Shown piece after piece: positions 18,962 through 27,133 of a DNA stretch of 64,000 bases. The DNA comes from Ruegeria lacuscaerulensis (GTDB taxonomy: Bacteria; Pseudomonadota; Alphaproteobacteria; Rhodobacterales; Rhodobacteraceae), in the NCBI RefSeq assembly GCF_013033355.1, contig NZ_WQDY01000001.1, positions 186,001 through 250,000 of the forward strand, written 5' to 3'. Made by a program: the position numbers and the translations under genes. Below the pieces are notes generated by a model. That model saw only the letters and a list, made by a program, of their open reading frames with translations, had not been told where the DNA came from and did not search any database. Position 1 is the stretch's first letter. Each line of letters opens with the position of its first letter.

Positions 18962-19447
18962 ATGGATATGCGATCACGGGTGAACTCTGCCCTGAAGCAA
19001 GCAATGAAAGACAAGGAGGCCGAGCGTCTGTCGACGCTGCGGTTGATCAATGCTGCAATCAAGGACCGCGATATTGCATCGCGGGCCTCGGACAACGAAG
19101 AGGTCAAGGGCTGCGGTGATGCCGAGGTTCTTGAAATTCTTGGGAAAATGACCAAGCAGCGCAAGGAAAGCGCCCGTGCCTATGAAGAGGGTGGACGGCT
19201 GGACCTGGCTGAACGTGAACTGCGTGAGGTTGAAGTCATCGAAGAATTCCTGCCCAAGCAGTTGGATGATGATGAGGTCTCTCAGGCGATTCAGACGGCC
19301 ATTACGACCACAGGTGCTGGCTCGATCCGGGACATGGGTAAGGTGATGGGCGAGCTCAAGACGCGTTACACCGGCCAGATGGATTTCGGAAAGGTCGGAC
19401 CGATGGTCAAAGACCATCTTTGTGCGGCATCAAGCAACGGCTGCTGA
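18962..19447 (+). CDS. GatB/YqeY domain protein
   Basis: This 161-residue protein of the YqeY family resembles the tail domain of the amidotransferase subunit GatB. Conserved stretches are SRVNSALKQAMKDKEAERLS, TLRLINAAIKDRDIA, ILGKMTKQRKESARAYEEGG, EEFLPKQLDDDEV and DMGKVMGELKTRYTGQMDFG. A role in tRNA-dependent amidation has been suggested for the family but is not settled. The start at 18962 gives MDMRSRVN; the ATG at 18968 is equally possible as the ribosome site is weak. Pairing with a divergent carA is a layout I recall from related genomes. Confidence 0.9.
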   Translation: MDMRSRVNSALKQAMKDKEAERLSTLRLINAAIKDRDIASRASDNEEVKGCGDAEVLEILGKMTKQRKESARAYEEGGRLDLAERELREVEVIEEFLPKQLDDDEVSQAIQTAITTTGAGSIRDMGKVMGELKTRYTGQMDFGKVGPMVKDHLCAASSNGC

Positions 19448-19471
19448 TCTTTTTCTGGCATAGAGCAACAA

Positions 19472-19963
19472 TTACTGCGCGACAGGTTCGCGCAGTTTTT
19501 GCGTCAGATCACCGTACAACGCTATGCGCTCTTCTTCTGAGAGAAACGCGCCAATTTCCACTTCTCTACCGTCGCCTGTCAGGGTTACGTAGTTCGGAAC
19601 CGGGCCGCCGTGTTTGTGCATCTCTGGCCGGGCCCAATAACGGTTGCAAACCCATTCCTGCTGGCCGGTGCGGGGGTTGTGGTGCACAAGACGCGCCTGA
19701 GTTCCCGTCAGAGTGAATATTTCGAAAACACTGCGAGATCTGTAGTTCGCCTGAATGGCCAGCCAAAGCCCCAAAACCGTCACCAATAGGAACGGCAACA
19801 AGCCCCACAGCACCGCTGAGCCAAGCACAGCCATTAGCGGAAGCAGTCCGAATATAAAAAGCGAAAACACAACTCGGATCGCCCAGCGAGGCGGCAGAGA
19901 GTTATGCGGCCAAAGTCGCAGCTCTTGATCGGTATTTGAGGTTTGATTCCACTGGTAAGGCAT
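19472..19963 (-). CDS. DUF2244 membrane protein
   Basis: This 163-residue protein has two adjacent hydrophobic helices (AIRVVFSLFIFGLLPLMAVL and AVLWGLLPFLLVTVLGLWLA), followed by a soluble domain of about 90 residues with SRSVFEIFTLTGTQARLVHH and VTLTGDGREVEIGAFLSEEE. That two-helix plus beta-rich architecture and the IGAFLSEEER ending match DUF2244, an uncharacterised proteobacterial family often found near cytochrome oxidase genes. Here ctaD is the second gene upstream on the same strand, which fits. The start at 19963 lacks a strong ribosome site but begins right before the conserved part. Confidence 0.8.
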   Translation of the reverse strand: MPYQWNQTSNTDQELRLWPHNSLPPRWAIRVVFSLFIFGLLPLMAVLGSAVLWGLLPFLLVTVLGLWLAIQANYRSRSVFEIFTLTGTQARLVHHNPRTGQQEWVCNRYWARPEMHKHGGPVPNYVTLTGDGREVEIGAFLSEEERIALYGDLTQKLREPVAQ

Positions 19964-20007
19964 AGATCGAAAATAGCGCGGCAGCTTTTGGTGTCGACGG
20001 AAAATGC

Positions 20008-20607
20008 TCAGGTCACGTGCCCGACGCGGGCCCATGACAAAGCGTCGTCCAAGCGATCATCACCCCAGAAAACCTCACCGCGGACGACGAGGCTTGGGGC
20101 ACCGAAAATGCCGAGCCGAAGGGCCTGATCCGTTTCAACTTCTAGCGCGGACACGATGTCCGGACTGCGCGCACGGGCCAGAACGATGCGAGGATCCTGC
20201 TGGCATCTGTGCAGGGCTTCGGTCAATGCGGCTTCGCTGCCAGCTTCGATTCCGTCCTCGAACCAGATACGGTAGATGTTCTGTGCAAAGGACTTACCCC
20301 AACCATCTCGCATTCCCAGCAACGCAACCTGATTGGCCAGCGCCAGATCGGACACGGGATAGGGCGCGGGCAGGTTGGCATGCAAACGGTACTTGGCTGC
20401 ACGACGCTCGATATCGCGCCACATATAGGCGGATTTTGCAGGTTTCCCGGCGAACGGGATGTTCTTCTGTTCGGACATAATGGCGCGTACATTGAATGGA
20501 CGCCAATTGACTGTTGTGTTGTTTTCAACGCACCAGTCATCCATCCGCATGATGGTTAGAAAGCTATATGTACTGCCAATCGAAAACCAGAAATCAATCT
20601 TGGACAT
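20008..20607 (-). CDS. DsbA-like 2-hydroxychromene-2-carboxylate isomerase family protein
   Basis: This 199-residue protein has a thioredoxin-like fold with a helical insertion. It opens with IDFWFSIGSTYSFLTIMRM, where Ser and Thr replace the CxxC of DsbA, as in the glutathione-dependent 2-hydroxychromene-2-carboxylate isomerase / kappa-class GST family. The cis-Pro loop is GIFGAPSLVV, followed by FWGDDRLDDALSWA. Members act in aromatic degradation or as general glutathione transferases; no aromatic pathway is adjacent, so the substrate is unknown. AGGAG precedes the ATG at 20607. The gene lies downstream of ctaD but beyond its terminator. Confidence 0.85.
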   Translation of the reverse strand: MSKIDFWFSIGSTYSFLTIMRMDDWCVENNTTVNWRPFNVRAIMSEQKNIPFAGKPAKSAYMWRDIERRAAKYRLHANLPAPYPVSDLALANQVALLGMRDGWGKSFAQNIYRIWFEDGIEAGSEAALTEALHRCQQDPRIVLARARSPDIVSALEVETDQALRLGIFGAPSLVVRGEVFWGDDRLDDALSWARVGHVT

Positions 20608-20704
20608 TGGATTCCTCCGGACCTGTTGGATAAGGAGTTGCCCCTAGAATAGCCTGTCCTGCAGGTTCTGGCGAATATTCTGAAAACAAGGGAATGCAAA
20701 ATGA

Positions 20705-20731
20705 AAAGCCCCGCCAATTTGGCGGGGCTTT
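20705..20731. terminator. Bidirectional terminator after ctaD
   Basis: AAAGCCCCGCC and GGCGGGGCTTT form a perfect 11-base stem over a five-base loop, 18 bases beyond the ctaD stop, with T-runs in both directions. Confidence 0.88.
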
Positions 20732-20748
20732 CTTTAGATCTTATGGGA

Positions 20749-22407
20749 TCAGTGGGCGTGGCCCTTGTCCCAGTCTTCCTGCTTCGGCAGCTGTTCGAAC
20801 GTGTGTTCGGGCGGAGGGGTGGGCAGGGTCCATTCCAGCGTATCCGCATATTCGTTCCACGGGTTGTTCCGCGTTTCCTTAGCGCCACGGAACAGGGCGT
20901 AGAACACGATGCCGAAGAACAGCAGGAACGAGGCGAACGAGATGAACGCACCAATCGACGATACAAAGTTCCACTGGGCGAATGCCTCGGGATAGTCGAT
21001 ATAGCGACGCGGCATGCCCTGACGACCCAGGAAGTGCTGCGGGAAGAACGTCAGGTTAGCGCCGATGAAGAACATCCAGAAGTGGATCTTGCCCCAAAAC
21101 TCGGAATACTGACGACCGGTCATCTTGCTGAAGTAGAAGTACACGCCTGCAAAGATCGCGAACACGGCCCCCAGCGACATCACGTAGTGGAAGTGAGCAA
21201 CCACGTAGTAGGTGTCGTGATAGGCGCGGTCGATACCGGCCTGCGACAGAACCACACCGGTCACACCGCCGACGGTGAACAGGAACAGGAAGCCAAACGC
21301 GAACAGCATCGGTGTCTTGAACTCGATGGAACCGCCCCACATGGTTGCAATCCACGAGAAAACCTTAACGCCTGTCGGAACCGCGATGACCATCGTGGCC
21401 AACATGAAGTAGGCCTGCTGACGCAGCGACATGCCGACGGTGTACATGTGGTGCGCCCACACGACAAAGCCCAGAACACCGATCGCGATAATCGCCCAGA
21501 CCATCGGCAGATAGCCGAAGATCGGTTTGCGCGCGAAGGTCGCAATCACGTGGCTGATGATGCCGAAACCGGGCAGGATCACGATATACACTTCCGGGTG
21601 GCCGAAGAACCACAGAATGTGCTGATACAGGATCGGATCGCCGCCACCGGCCGGATCAAAGAAAGTGAAGCCAAAGTTGCGGTCCATCAGCAGCATGGTG
21701 ATCGCGCCTGCCAGAACCGGCAGGGACAACAGAATCAGCCACGAGGTGACGAAGATCGACCAGCTGAACAGCGGCACCTTGAACAGTGTCATGCCCGGGG
21801 CACGCATGTTCAAGAAGGTGGTGATCATGTTGATCGCGCCGAGGATCGAGGAGGCGCCCGATACGTGTACGGCAAAGATCGCAAGGTCCATGGACATGCC
21901 GCCCTCGGTCGTGGACAGCGGCGGGTAGAGAACCCAGCCAACACCCGAACCGAGCTGATCGTTACCACCGGGGCTGAGCAGCGAAGCCACACCCAGCGAC
22001 GTACCAGCGACGTACAGCCAGAAGGACAGGTTGTTCATCCGCGGGAACGCCATATCAGGCGCGCCGATCTGCAACGGCATGAAATAGTTGCCAAATCCGC
22101 CGAACAGGGCCGGGATGACTACGAAGAACATCATCAAAACACCATGGTAGGTGATCATCACGTTCCACAGGTGACCATTCGGGGTACACGGATCAGCCAT
22201 GAACCCTTCGAGGCACATATACTGCACACCGGGGTGCATCAGCTCGAGCCGCATATAGACAGTCATCAAAACCGAAATCAAACCGGCCAAAGCCGAGAAG
22301 ATCAGGTAAAGAATCCCGATATCCTTGTGGTTGGTCGACATGAACCAGCGCTGGAAAAAGCTGCGCTCGTCTTCATGATCATGACCATGAATGGCTGCGT
22401 CTGCCAT
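20749..22407 (-). CDS. ctaD: Cytochrome c oxidase subunit I (aa3 type)
   Basis: This is the catalytic heme-copper subunit of the aerobic terminal oxidase in the inner membrane, 552 residues with 12 helices. Hallmarks are [15 protein letters not shown] at the N-terminus, [12 protein letters not shown] with a heme a His, [18 protein letters not shown] (CuB His and cross-linked Tyr), and [17 protein letters not shown] with the heme a3 and heme a ligands. The length and the ending resemble the Paracoccus/Rhodobacter A-type enzyme. AGGAGG precedes the ATG at 22407. No other oxidase subunit is adjacent. A perfect Fnr-type palindrome lies 103 bases upstream, suggesting control by oxygen. Confidence 0.97.
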   Translation of the reverse strand: MADAAIHGHDHEDERSFFQRWFMSTNHKDIGILYLIFSALAGLISVLMTVYMRLELMHPGVQYMCLEGFMADPCTPNGHLWNVMITYHGVLMMFFVVIPALFGGFGNYFMPLQIGAPDMAFPRMNNLSFWLYVAGTSLGVASLLSPGGNDQLGSGVGWVLYPPLSTTEGGMSMDLAIFAVHVSGASSILGAINMITTFLNMRAPGMTLFKVPLFSWSIFVTSWLILLSLPVLAGAITMLLMDRNFGFTFFDPAGGGDPILYQHILWFFGHPEVYIVILPGFGIISHVIATFARKPIFGYLPMVWAIIAIGVLGFVVWAHHMYTVGMSLRQQAYFMLATMVIAVPTGVKVFSWIATMWGGSIEFKTPMLFAFGFLFLFTVGGVTGVVLSQAGIDRAYHDTYYVVAHFHYVMSLGAVFAIFAGVYFYFSKMTGRQYSEFWGKIHFWMFFIGANLTFFPQHFLGRQGMPRRYIDYPEAFAQWNFVSSIGAFISFASFLLFFGIVFYALFRGAKETRNNPWNEYADTLEWTLPTPPPEHTFEQLPKQEDWDKGHAH

Positions 22408-22509
22408 TAGGTGCCTCCTGTTACAATTCTACCGCGCAGCCGAAAGTCTCCGACGCGCGGGATTCCTGCTGGTTTTAGATTGCGAATGGGGCGCCTTCAA
22501 TGGTCGAGT

Positions 22510-22523
22510 TTGATCTGGATCAA
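22510..22523. promoter_or_regulatory. Fnr/FnrL-type binding site between ctaD and the HIT gene
   Basis: TTGAT-CTGG-ATCAA is a perfect match to the Fnr consensus TTGAT-N4-ATCAA. It lies 103 bases before ctaD and 173 before the HIT gene, in a divergent gap of 288 bases. In this order FnrL senses low oxygen, so the likely effect is repression or tuning of the aa3 oxidase. No promoter hexamers were identified with confidence in the rest of the gap. Confidence 0.7.
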
Positions 22524-22695
22524 GAATAATTGTCGCGGGTCGCGGGGCCACTCGCTTATTTTCGACCAAAATCAGCTGTTAGCTGGGTATCACGTCAGGA
22601 TTTTCAAGGGCTCGGCCTTGGGTTTCAATTCGTCGCTTGACCCGCGCTGGGGCGCACAGCAGAACTGGTGTCGATATCGCGCTTGGAGAACAAAC

Positions 22696-23118
22696 ATGAC
22701 CGCTTACGATACCGACAACATCTTCGCCAAGATCTTGCGTGGGGAAATCCCTTCGACACGTGTGTACGAGGATGACGACAGTTTGGCGTTCATGGATATC
22801 ATGCCTCGGTCTGACGGGCATTTGCTGGTGATCCCAAAAACTCCGTGCCGCAATCTTCTTGACGCAACGCCTCAGCAGCTGGCGGCAGTCATCGCAACAG
22901 TTCAAAAGCTATCGAAAGCTGTGATGAACGCATTTGAGGCTGATGGCGTCACCGTACAGCAGTTCAACGAAGCCGCCGGAGGGCAGGAAGTCTTTCACCT
23001 GCATTTCCACGTTCTGCCACGTCACGAAGCCGTGCCGTTGCGTGCGCCGGGAAAAATGGGGGATTTCGATCTGATCGCGCAGCATGCCGAAAAGATCAAA
23101 GCCGCATTGGGTCAATAA
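22696..23118 (+). CDS. HIT-family protein (Hint-like)
   Basis: This 140-residue histidine-triad protein binds purine nucleotides and hydrolyses AMP-linked phosphoramidates or dinucleotides. It shows DNIFAKILRGEIPSTRVYED at the N-terminus, AFMDIMPRSDGHLLVIPK in the middle and the catalytic triad as FHLHFHVLPR. The family Asn-Gly loop before the triad reads FNEAAGGQEV. The ATG at 22696 begins the conserved fold and has GGAGAA upstream; the frame is open further 5' without support. Physiological substrates of bacterial HIT proteins are not well known. Confidence 0.92.
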   Translation: MTAYDTDNIFAKILRGEIPSTRVYEDDDSLAFMDIMPRSDGHLLVIPKTPCRNLLDATPQQLAAVIATVQKLSKAVMNAFEADGVTVQQFNEAAGGQEVFHLHFHVLPRHEAVPLRAPGKMGDFDLIAQHAEKIKAALGQ

Positions 23119-23169
23119 ATCGACCGAGCAACTGCAAGCGTCTGACCGTAGAACAAAACCGTTTCTGGA

Positions 23170-23337
23170 ATAGAATTGCCGTTCCGATTTGGGGTCGGAA
23201 CGGCAGACTCGTTAACAAGAACTTTTCCGATGCACTGGGGGTTTCCGGTGCTGACCGGTTAACACACCACTCACTCTAGAACGGTGAATACATCTTACTC
23301 TTGAAACGGTCTCGTGTATTCATTTGAGTGGTTTTTG
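23170..23337 (+). ncRNA. Structured intergenic region, candidate small RNA (low confidence)
   Basis: The 338 bases between the HIT gene and lipB (23119-23456) hold no credible gene but several inverted repeats. A perfect ten-base hairpin lies at 23178-23187/23195-23204, and a five-base one at 23245-23249/23254-23258. A nested structure follows, with outer arms ACCACTCA (23266-23273) and TGAGTGGT (23325-23332) around inner arms GAATACA (23286-23292) and TGTATTC (23315-23321), then TTTT. The final T-run after the outer arm resembles the end of a plus-strand transcript. Strand and promoter are not established; the first hairpin could instead simply end the HIT message. Confidence 0.35.
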
Positions 23338-23456
23338 GGTAAATTTTAGCTTTTACATCGGGCTACGCCCTAAAGATCAAACCTCTTTTGGAAACAGTGA
23401 CGCTGTCACGAAACGAATTGTTTGTGATCTTCCCGAGTGTTGCGCGATTCGGGTCT

Positions 23457-24119
23457 CTATGGGATTGGCGCGATCGGCTCGAACACGCGAGCAAAGGTTT
23501 TTTGCAGCGCAATGTCCACGTCAGCTGTTGTAACGGGCAGCCCTAGATCGACCAGCGAGGTGACGCCGTGTTCACTGATGCCGCAGGGAACGATGCCTGA
23601 GAAGTGTTCGAGGTCGGGTTCGACGTTAATCGAAATACCGTGAAAGCTAACCCATTTGCGCAGGCGCAACCCAATGGCGGCAACCTTATCTTCGGCAGGT
23701 TGACCAGTCGGGGTCAGCGGTTTGTCATCCCGACGCACCCAGACACCAACACGCCCGTCGCGGATTTCACCGGTGACATTAAACTCGGCCAAGGACGCGA
23801 TAACCCATTCCTCAAGCTGCTTTACAAAGCGCCGCACGTCCTTGCCGCGCTTGTTCAGGTCAAGCATCACATAAGCAACCCGTTGGCCAGGGCCATGATA
23901 GGTATATTCGCCGCCCCGCTTTGCCTCGTAAACAGGGAACCGGTCGGGATCGGTCAGATCACTTGCTTTGGCCGAGGTGCCAGCCGTGTAAAGCGGCGGG
24001 TGTTCCAGAAGCCAGATACACTCATCCGCGTCGCCGGCTGCGATAGCAGCAACGCGCTTTTCCATAAAGGACAAAGCCTCGTCATAGTCGGTCAAGCCGT
24101 CTGTGATCTTCCATTCCAT
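23457..24119 (-). CDS. lipB: Octanoyltransferase (lipoate synthesis)
   Basis: The enzyme transfers octanoyl from acyl carrier protein to the lipoyl domains of 2-oxoacid dehydrogenases and GcvH, after which LipA inserts sulfur. It is 220 residues. Conserved blocks are [53 protein letters not shown] (with the catalytic Lys, in the segment starting EDK) and [17 protein letters not shown] with the acyl-accepting Cys. All active residues are present. The start at 24119 matches the usual N-terminus, although the ribosome site is weak. The gene lies 39 bases downstream of a DsbA-like gene on the same strand. Confidence 0.95.
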   Translation of the reverse strand: MEWKITDGLTDYDEALSFMEKRVAAIAAGDADECIWLLEHPPLYTAGTSAKASDLTDPDRFPVYEAKRGGEYTYHGPGQRVAYVMLDLNKRGKDVRRFVKQLEEWVIASLAEFNVTGEIRDGRVGVWVRRDDKPLTPTGQPAEDKVAAIGLRLRKWVSFHGISINVEPDLEHFSGIVPCGISEHGVTSLVDLGLPVTTADVDIALQKTFARVFEPIAPIP

Positions 24120-24158
24120 GAGGGCCTCATACCCCGCAGACGAAGCGTTGAAAAGAGG

Positions 24159-24818
24159 TCAGGCGGCCTCGGTCAGGCACCGCTGTACTACTTGGGAATA
24201 GGTCTCGGAGCCCTGAGCGCCTGTTAGCAAGTATTTGCCCCCAAAGACCATGGATGGCACGCCCGAGATTCCACGGCTGGTCCAAAACTGCTGCTTTTCG
24301 CGTACCGGCCCTACATGCGCACCCGATTCAAGCGCTGCCTGTGCTGCGTCACGATCCAACCCTGCAGCTTGCACCGCATTCAGCAGTACCTCGGTGTCTG
24401 ATACATCCAGGCCATCCGTGAAATACGTTTTGAACAGTGTCAGTTTCAGCGGGTGTTGTTTGCCGTGTGACTCAGCCCAATCCAAGAGTTGGTGGGCTGC
24501 GAATGTGTTAACGATCCGGCTGTCGTCGTTGAAGTTAAAGGTAAAGCCAAGTTCGCCGCCGATTTGAACCAAGCGCTCGCGGGCCTGTTGGCTTTGTTCC
24601 GCCGTCGAGCCGTATTTCTCGGTTATGTGCTCCCGCAGGTTTTGGCCCTCGGGAGGCATATTCGGGTTTAACTCGAACGGGTGCCACCGGAGGCGTGCCA
24701 GAACGTTTTCCTGTTGCAACGCGATGTCCAATTGCCGAAATCCCACGATGCACCAGGGGCAGACCACGTCTGATACGATATCCACCTGAATGACGGGGCG
24801 TGGGTCTGGTGTGGTCAT
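24159..24818 (-). CDS. DsbA-family oxidoreductase, FrnE type
   Basis: This 219-residue thioredoxin-fold protein has the active site DVVCPWCIVGFRQLD near residue 20 and the cis-Pro loop ISGVPSMVFGGKYLLTGAQG near residue 190, separated by a helical insertion with FELNPNMPPEGQNLREH. This is the layout of the FrnE-like cytoplasmic DsbA family. There is no signal peptide, so it acts in the cytoplasm, probably in disulfide exchange or oxidative stress. AGGAG precedes the ATG at 24818. It may share a message with lipB. Confidence 0.9.
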   Translation of the reverse strand: MTTPDPRPVIQVDIVSDVVCPWCIVGFRQLDIALQQENVLARLRWHPFELNPNMPPEGQNLREHITEKYGSTAEQSQQARERLVQIGGELGFTFNFNDDSRIVNTFAAHQLLDWAESHGKQHPLKLTLFKTYFTDGLDVSDTEVLLNAVQAAGLDRDAAQAALESGAHVGPVREKQQFWTSRGISGVPSMVFGGKYLLTGAQGSETYSQVVQRCLTEAA

Positions 24819-24964
24819 GTCGGAGGGCTCCTGTTCAGGGCGGTAAGCAAAGAATTCACCGGTACAGATATGAGCTGAAAAAAGGAATTCAATCCGGCGT
24901 GTTTTTGAGTCTTCACATCCCGTTCCGCACCGTCTATATGCCCCTCTACCAAGTCACATACAGT

Positions 24965-25051
24965 GCGGTCGTGGCGGAATTGGTAGACGCGCAGCGTTGA
25001 GGTCGCTGTGGGGTAACACCCGTGGAAGTTCGAGTCTTCTCGACCGCACCA
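24965..25051 (+). tRNA. tRNA-Leu (anticodon GAG)
   Basis: This 87-base tRNA has acceptor arms GCGGTCG (24965-24971) and CGACCGC (25041-25047), discriminator A and an encoded CCA (25049-25051). The anticodon stem CAGCG/CGCTG encloses the loop TTGAGGT, with anticodon GAG at 24999-25001 reading CUC and CUU. The long variable arm is typical of class II tRNA-Leu. The T-arm GAAG-TTCGAGT-CTTC is intact. A glycan-related gene locus begins about 150 bases downstream. Confidence 0.95.
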
Positions 25052-25202
25052 TCTCCCACTCAGATGTCAGTCGTTTCTTAAGGAAATCTTGTGTAGAGAT
25101 GCACCAGTTCGGACCGGACTGTGCAAACCTCTATTTCCTGTCTCGCCCGTGCGGTTAGGGATGTGTATGAGTCGGAGGCAAGACCATTCGGGAAAGGTGC
25201 AG

Positions 25203-26186
25203 ATGTCTCAGGCCATTACCGTCTTCACGACTATGAAAAACGAAGGCCCCTATATGTTAGAGTGGGTGGCCTTCCATAAATCCCTTGGGGTGGAACACTT
25301 TGTGATCTTCACCAACGCCTGTGAAGATGGCACGGACGACATCGCACGCAGGCTTGAGGATCTGGGCATTGCCACACACGTTCCCAACGAGGTGAAAGAA
25401 GGTGGGAACCCTCAGCATCAGATGTTGCGACGTGCACGGCGGCAACCCAAAGTCAAAGAGGCTGATTGGCTGTTATGCCTCGACGTGGACGAGTTCTGGA
25501 ACATCAGATGCGGTGACAATGGATTCGGGGCTTTGATCGCCGAAGTTGAGGACCGGGCTGGTCAGCCTGTCGATGCTATTTCGTTTGCCTGGAAGCTATT
25601 CGGCAGTTCAGGCAATATCAGTTTCGAAGATAAACCGGTGACCGAGGCGTTCTCGATGGCAGATCAGCCTTATCCGTACCATTCGGGTCGGGCGTATGGC
25701 CTGAAAACCCTGTTTCGAAACAATGGAAAATTCACGCGTTTCGGGCCGCACCGCCCAAAAGGGTTCGAAGACGAAGCCGCGGCCGACATTGCGTGGTCGG
25801 ATGCTGGCGGCAAACTGTTTCCAGCAGATAAGGTGGGGTGGCGGGCCTGGCGGGGGTTTGACCATTCGCTTGGGCGTTTGCACCATTATTCGGTTCGGTC
25901 TTTGGACGGGTTCCTGATCAAGCGTGATCGGGGAAGAACCAACCATATCCGCGTGGACCAAGGGCAATCCTATTGGACGGACATGAATGCCAACAAAGAG
26001 GTCGACCAATCGATCCTGCCTGCCGCTCGCAAGGCTGCTCCGGTTCTTGAGCAACTGAAAGCGGATCCTGAATTGAACAGGCTGCACCAACAGGCCTGCG
26101 ACTGGCATCGGGCCAAGATCGCGGAAATCAAGCTGCGCCCCGACTGGGTCGAGTTTCGCGGCTGGCTGGCTGAGAACCTGATCTGA
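25203..26186 (+). CDS. Glycosyltransferase, GT2/GT92-like (first of two in the locus)
   Basis: This 327-residue protein opens with ITVFTTMKNEGPYMLEWVAF, then FVIFTNACEDGTDDIARRLE and DWLLCLDVDEFWNI. The KNEgpyllEW opening and the DxD-like LDVDEFW motif (metal and nucleotide-sugar binding) are those of the Glyco_tranf_2_4/GT92-like group of GT-A enzymes. No signal peptide or membrane helix is seen, so it is cytoplasmic. The start at 25203 is favoured by AAAGG and by the family N-terminus; the open frame begins earlier. The next gene follows after 5 bases, so the two form an operon. A related gene lies at 29241. The donor and acceptor sugars are unknown. Confidence 0.85.
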   Translation: MSQAITVFTTMKNEGPYMLEWVAFHKSLGVEHFVIFTNACEDGTDDIARRLEDLGIATHVPNEVKEGGNPQHQMLRRARRQPKVKEADWLLCLDVDEFWNIRCGDNGFGALIAEVEDRAGQPVDAISFAWKLFGSSGNISFEDKPVTEAFSMADQPYPYHSGRAYGLKTLFRNNGKFTRFGPHRPKGFEDEAAADIAWSDAGGKLFPADKVGWRAWRGFDHSLGRLHHYSVRSLDGFLIKRDRGRTNHIRVDQGQSYWTDMNANKEVDQSILPAARKAAPVLEQLKADPELNRLHQQACDWHRAKIAEIKLRPDWVEFRGWLAENLI

Positions 26187-26191
26187 TAGCC

Positions 26192-27133
26192 ATGGCGGAC
26201 GACCTTTCAAAAGAACAGCTTCAACCCGAGCATCCCGAGCGTAAGACGGGGTATGAGCGGATCCTTACAGATCCGCCGCCACCGTGGTTTGTCGAGCTTT
26301 ACCCGGGTGGCGACGGAACGGGGTTCTTGCAGAAACTCGACCGTCATTCGATCCTGTTTCACCAACGCTCGGCGTCACAACTGGTGATCAGCTTTGACAA
26401 TATCGCTAACGCCAACGACCTGTCTTTTGCGCGCGAACCCTGGGGTTGGAAGTTCTTCCGGGATGAAGGGTGGTCGCATATGGGTGTCTTTGCGCGCTCT
26501 AAGGCGTGGTACCGCGATCCTGAAATCATCTCATATTTTCAGGGTAAGGCGGCCGAGGGGTTCTTTGACAGGTTCGACAAAGTTGTATTTGCCGGGGCGT
26601 CAATGGGCGGGTTCGGGGCGCTGACCTTTTCCGCACTGGTGCCCGGTGCGACGGTTATTGCCTTCAATCCTCAGACCACGTTGGATGAACGTCTTGTGCC
26701 TTGGGAAACCCGATACCGGTTTGGTCAGGTTCAGGATTGGGATTTGCCACTGGGGGATGCTGCGCAAACGGTAGTAAGTGCAGGTCGGGCCTACGTTTTC
26801 TATGATCCGTTCTTTGATCTTGACCGTCGGCAGGTCGAACGGCTGCAGGGCGACAATGTTTTTCTATTAAAAACCTGGTTTTCAAACCATTTTGCCGCAC
26901 CGATGTTGCGCAAGCTGGACATCCTGAAACCTGTTATGCTGGGGGCGATGGATGGATCGTTAGAGCCCGCGGCTTTTTACAAGATGATGCGCGCGCGTCG
27001 CAGGCTTCCGATGTTTATGCGGGGCATCGAGGGTATGGCAGGCGACCGTCATGACATGTTGGTTCGGCAAGCGCGTCAGCGGTTTCGCAGGTTGCGCCGG
27101 GCTGCAATGGCTGCGGCAGACGACGCATCATGA
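26192..27133 (+). CDS. Alpha/beta-hydrolase-like protein of unknown substrate
   Basis: This 313-residue protein has a nucleophile elbow FAGASMGGFGALTFSALVPG near residues 133-152 that marks the alpha/beta-hydrolase fold. A candidate acid lies in the VFYDPFFDLDRRQ segment and a candidate histidine in KTWFSNHFAAPM. The rest shows no family I can name. It is sandwiched between a glycosyltransferase gene (5 bases before) and the fucosyltransferase-like gene (four-base overlap), so a role as an esterase or deacylase on a glycan, or as a structural partner, is possible but unproven. No signal peptide is evident. Confidence 0.7.
   Translation: MADDLSKEQLQPEHPERKTGYERILTDPPPPWFVELYPGGDGTGFLQKLDRHSILFHQRSASQLVISFDNIANANDLSFAREPWGWKFFRDEGWSHMGVFARSKAWYRDPEIISYFQGKAAEGFFDRFDKVVFAGASMGGFGALTFSALVPGATVIAFNPQTTLDERLVPWETRYRFGQVQDWDLPLGDAAQTVVSAGRAYVFYDPFFDLDRRQVERLQGDNVFLLKTWFSNHFAAPMLRKLDILKPVMLGAMDGSLEPAAFYKMMRARRRLPMFMRGIEGMAGDRHDMLVRQARQRFRRLRRAAMAAADDAS

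Noticed and set aside
20701-22410. A 569-codon open frame on the plus strand opposite ctaD
   Set aside because: It mirrors ctaD codon by codon, is rich in Arg, His and Asp as expected from the complement of membrane protein codons, and has no domain. It is a shadow of high-GC coding bias.
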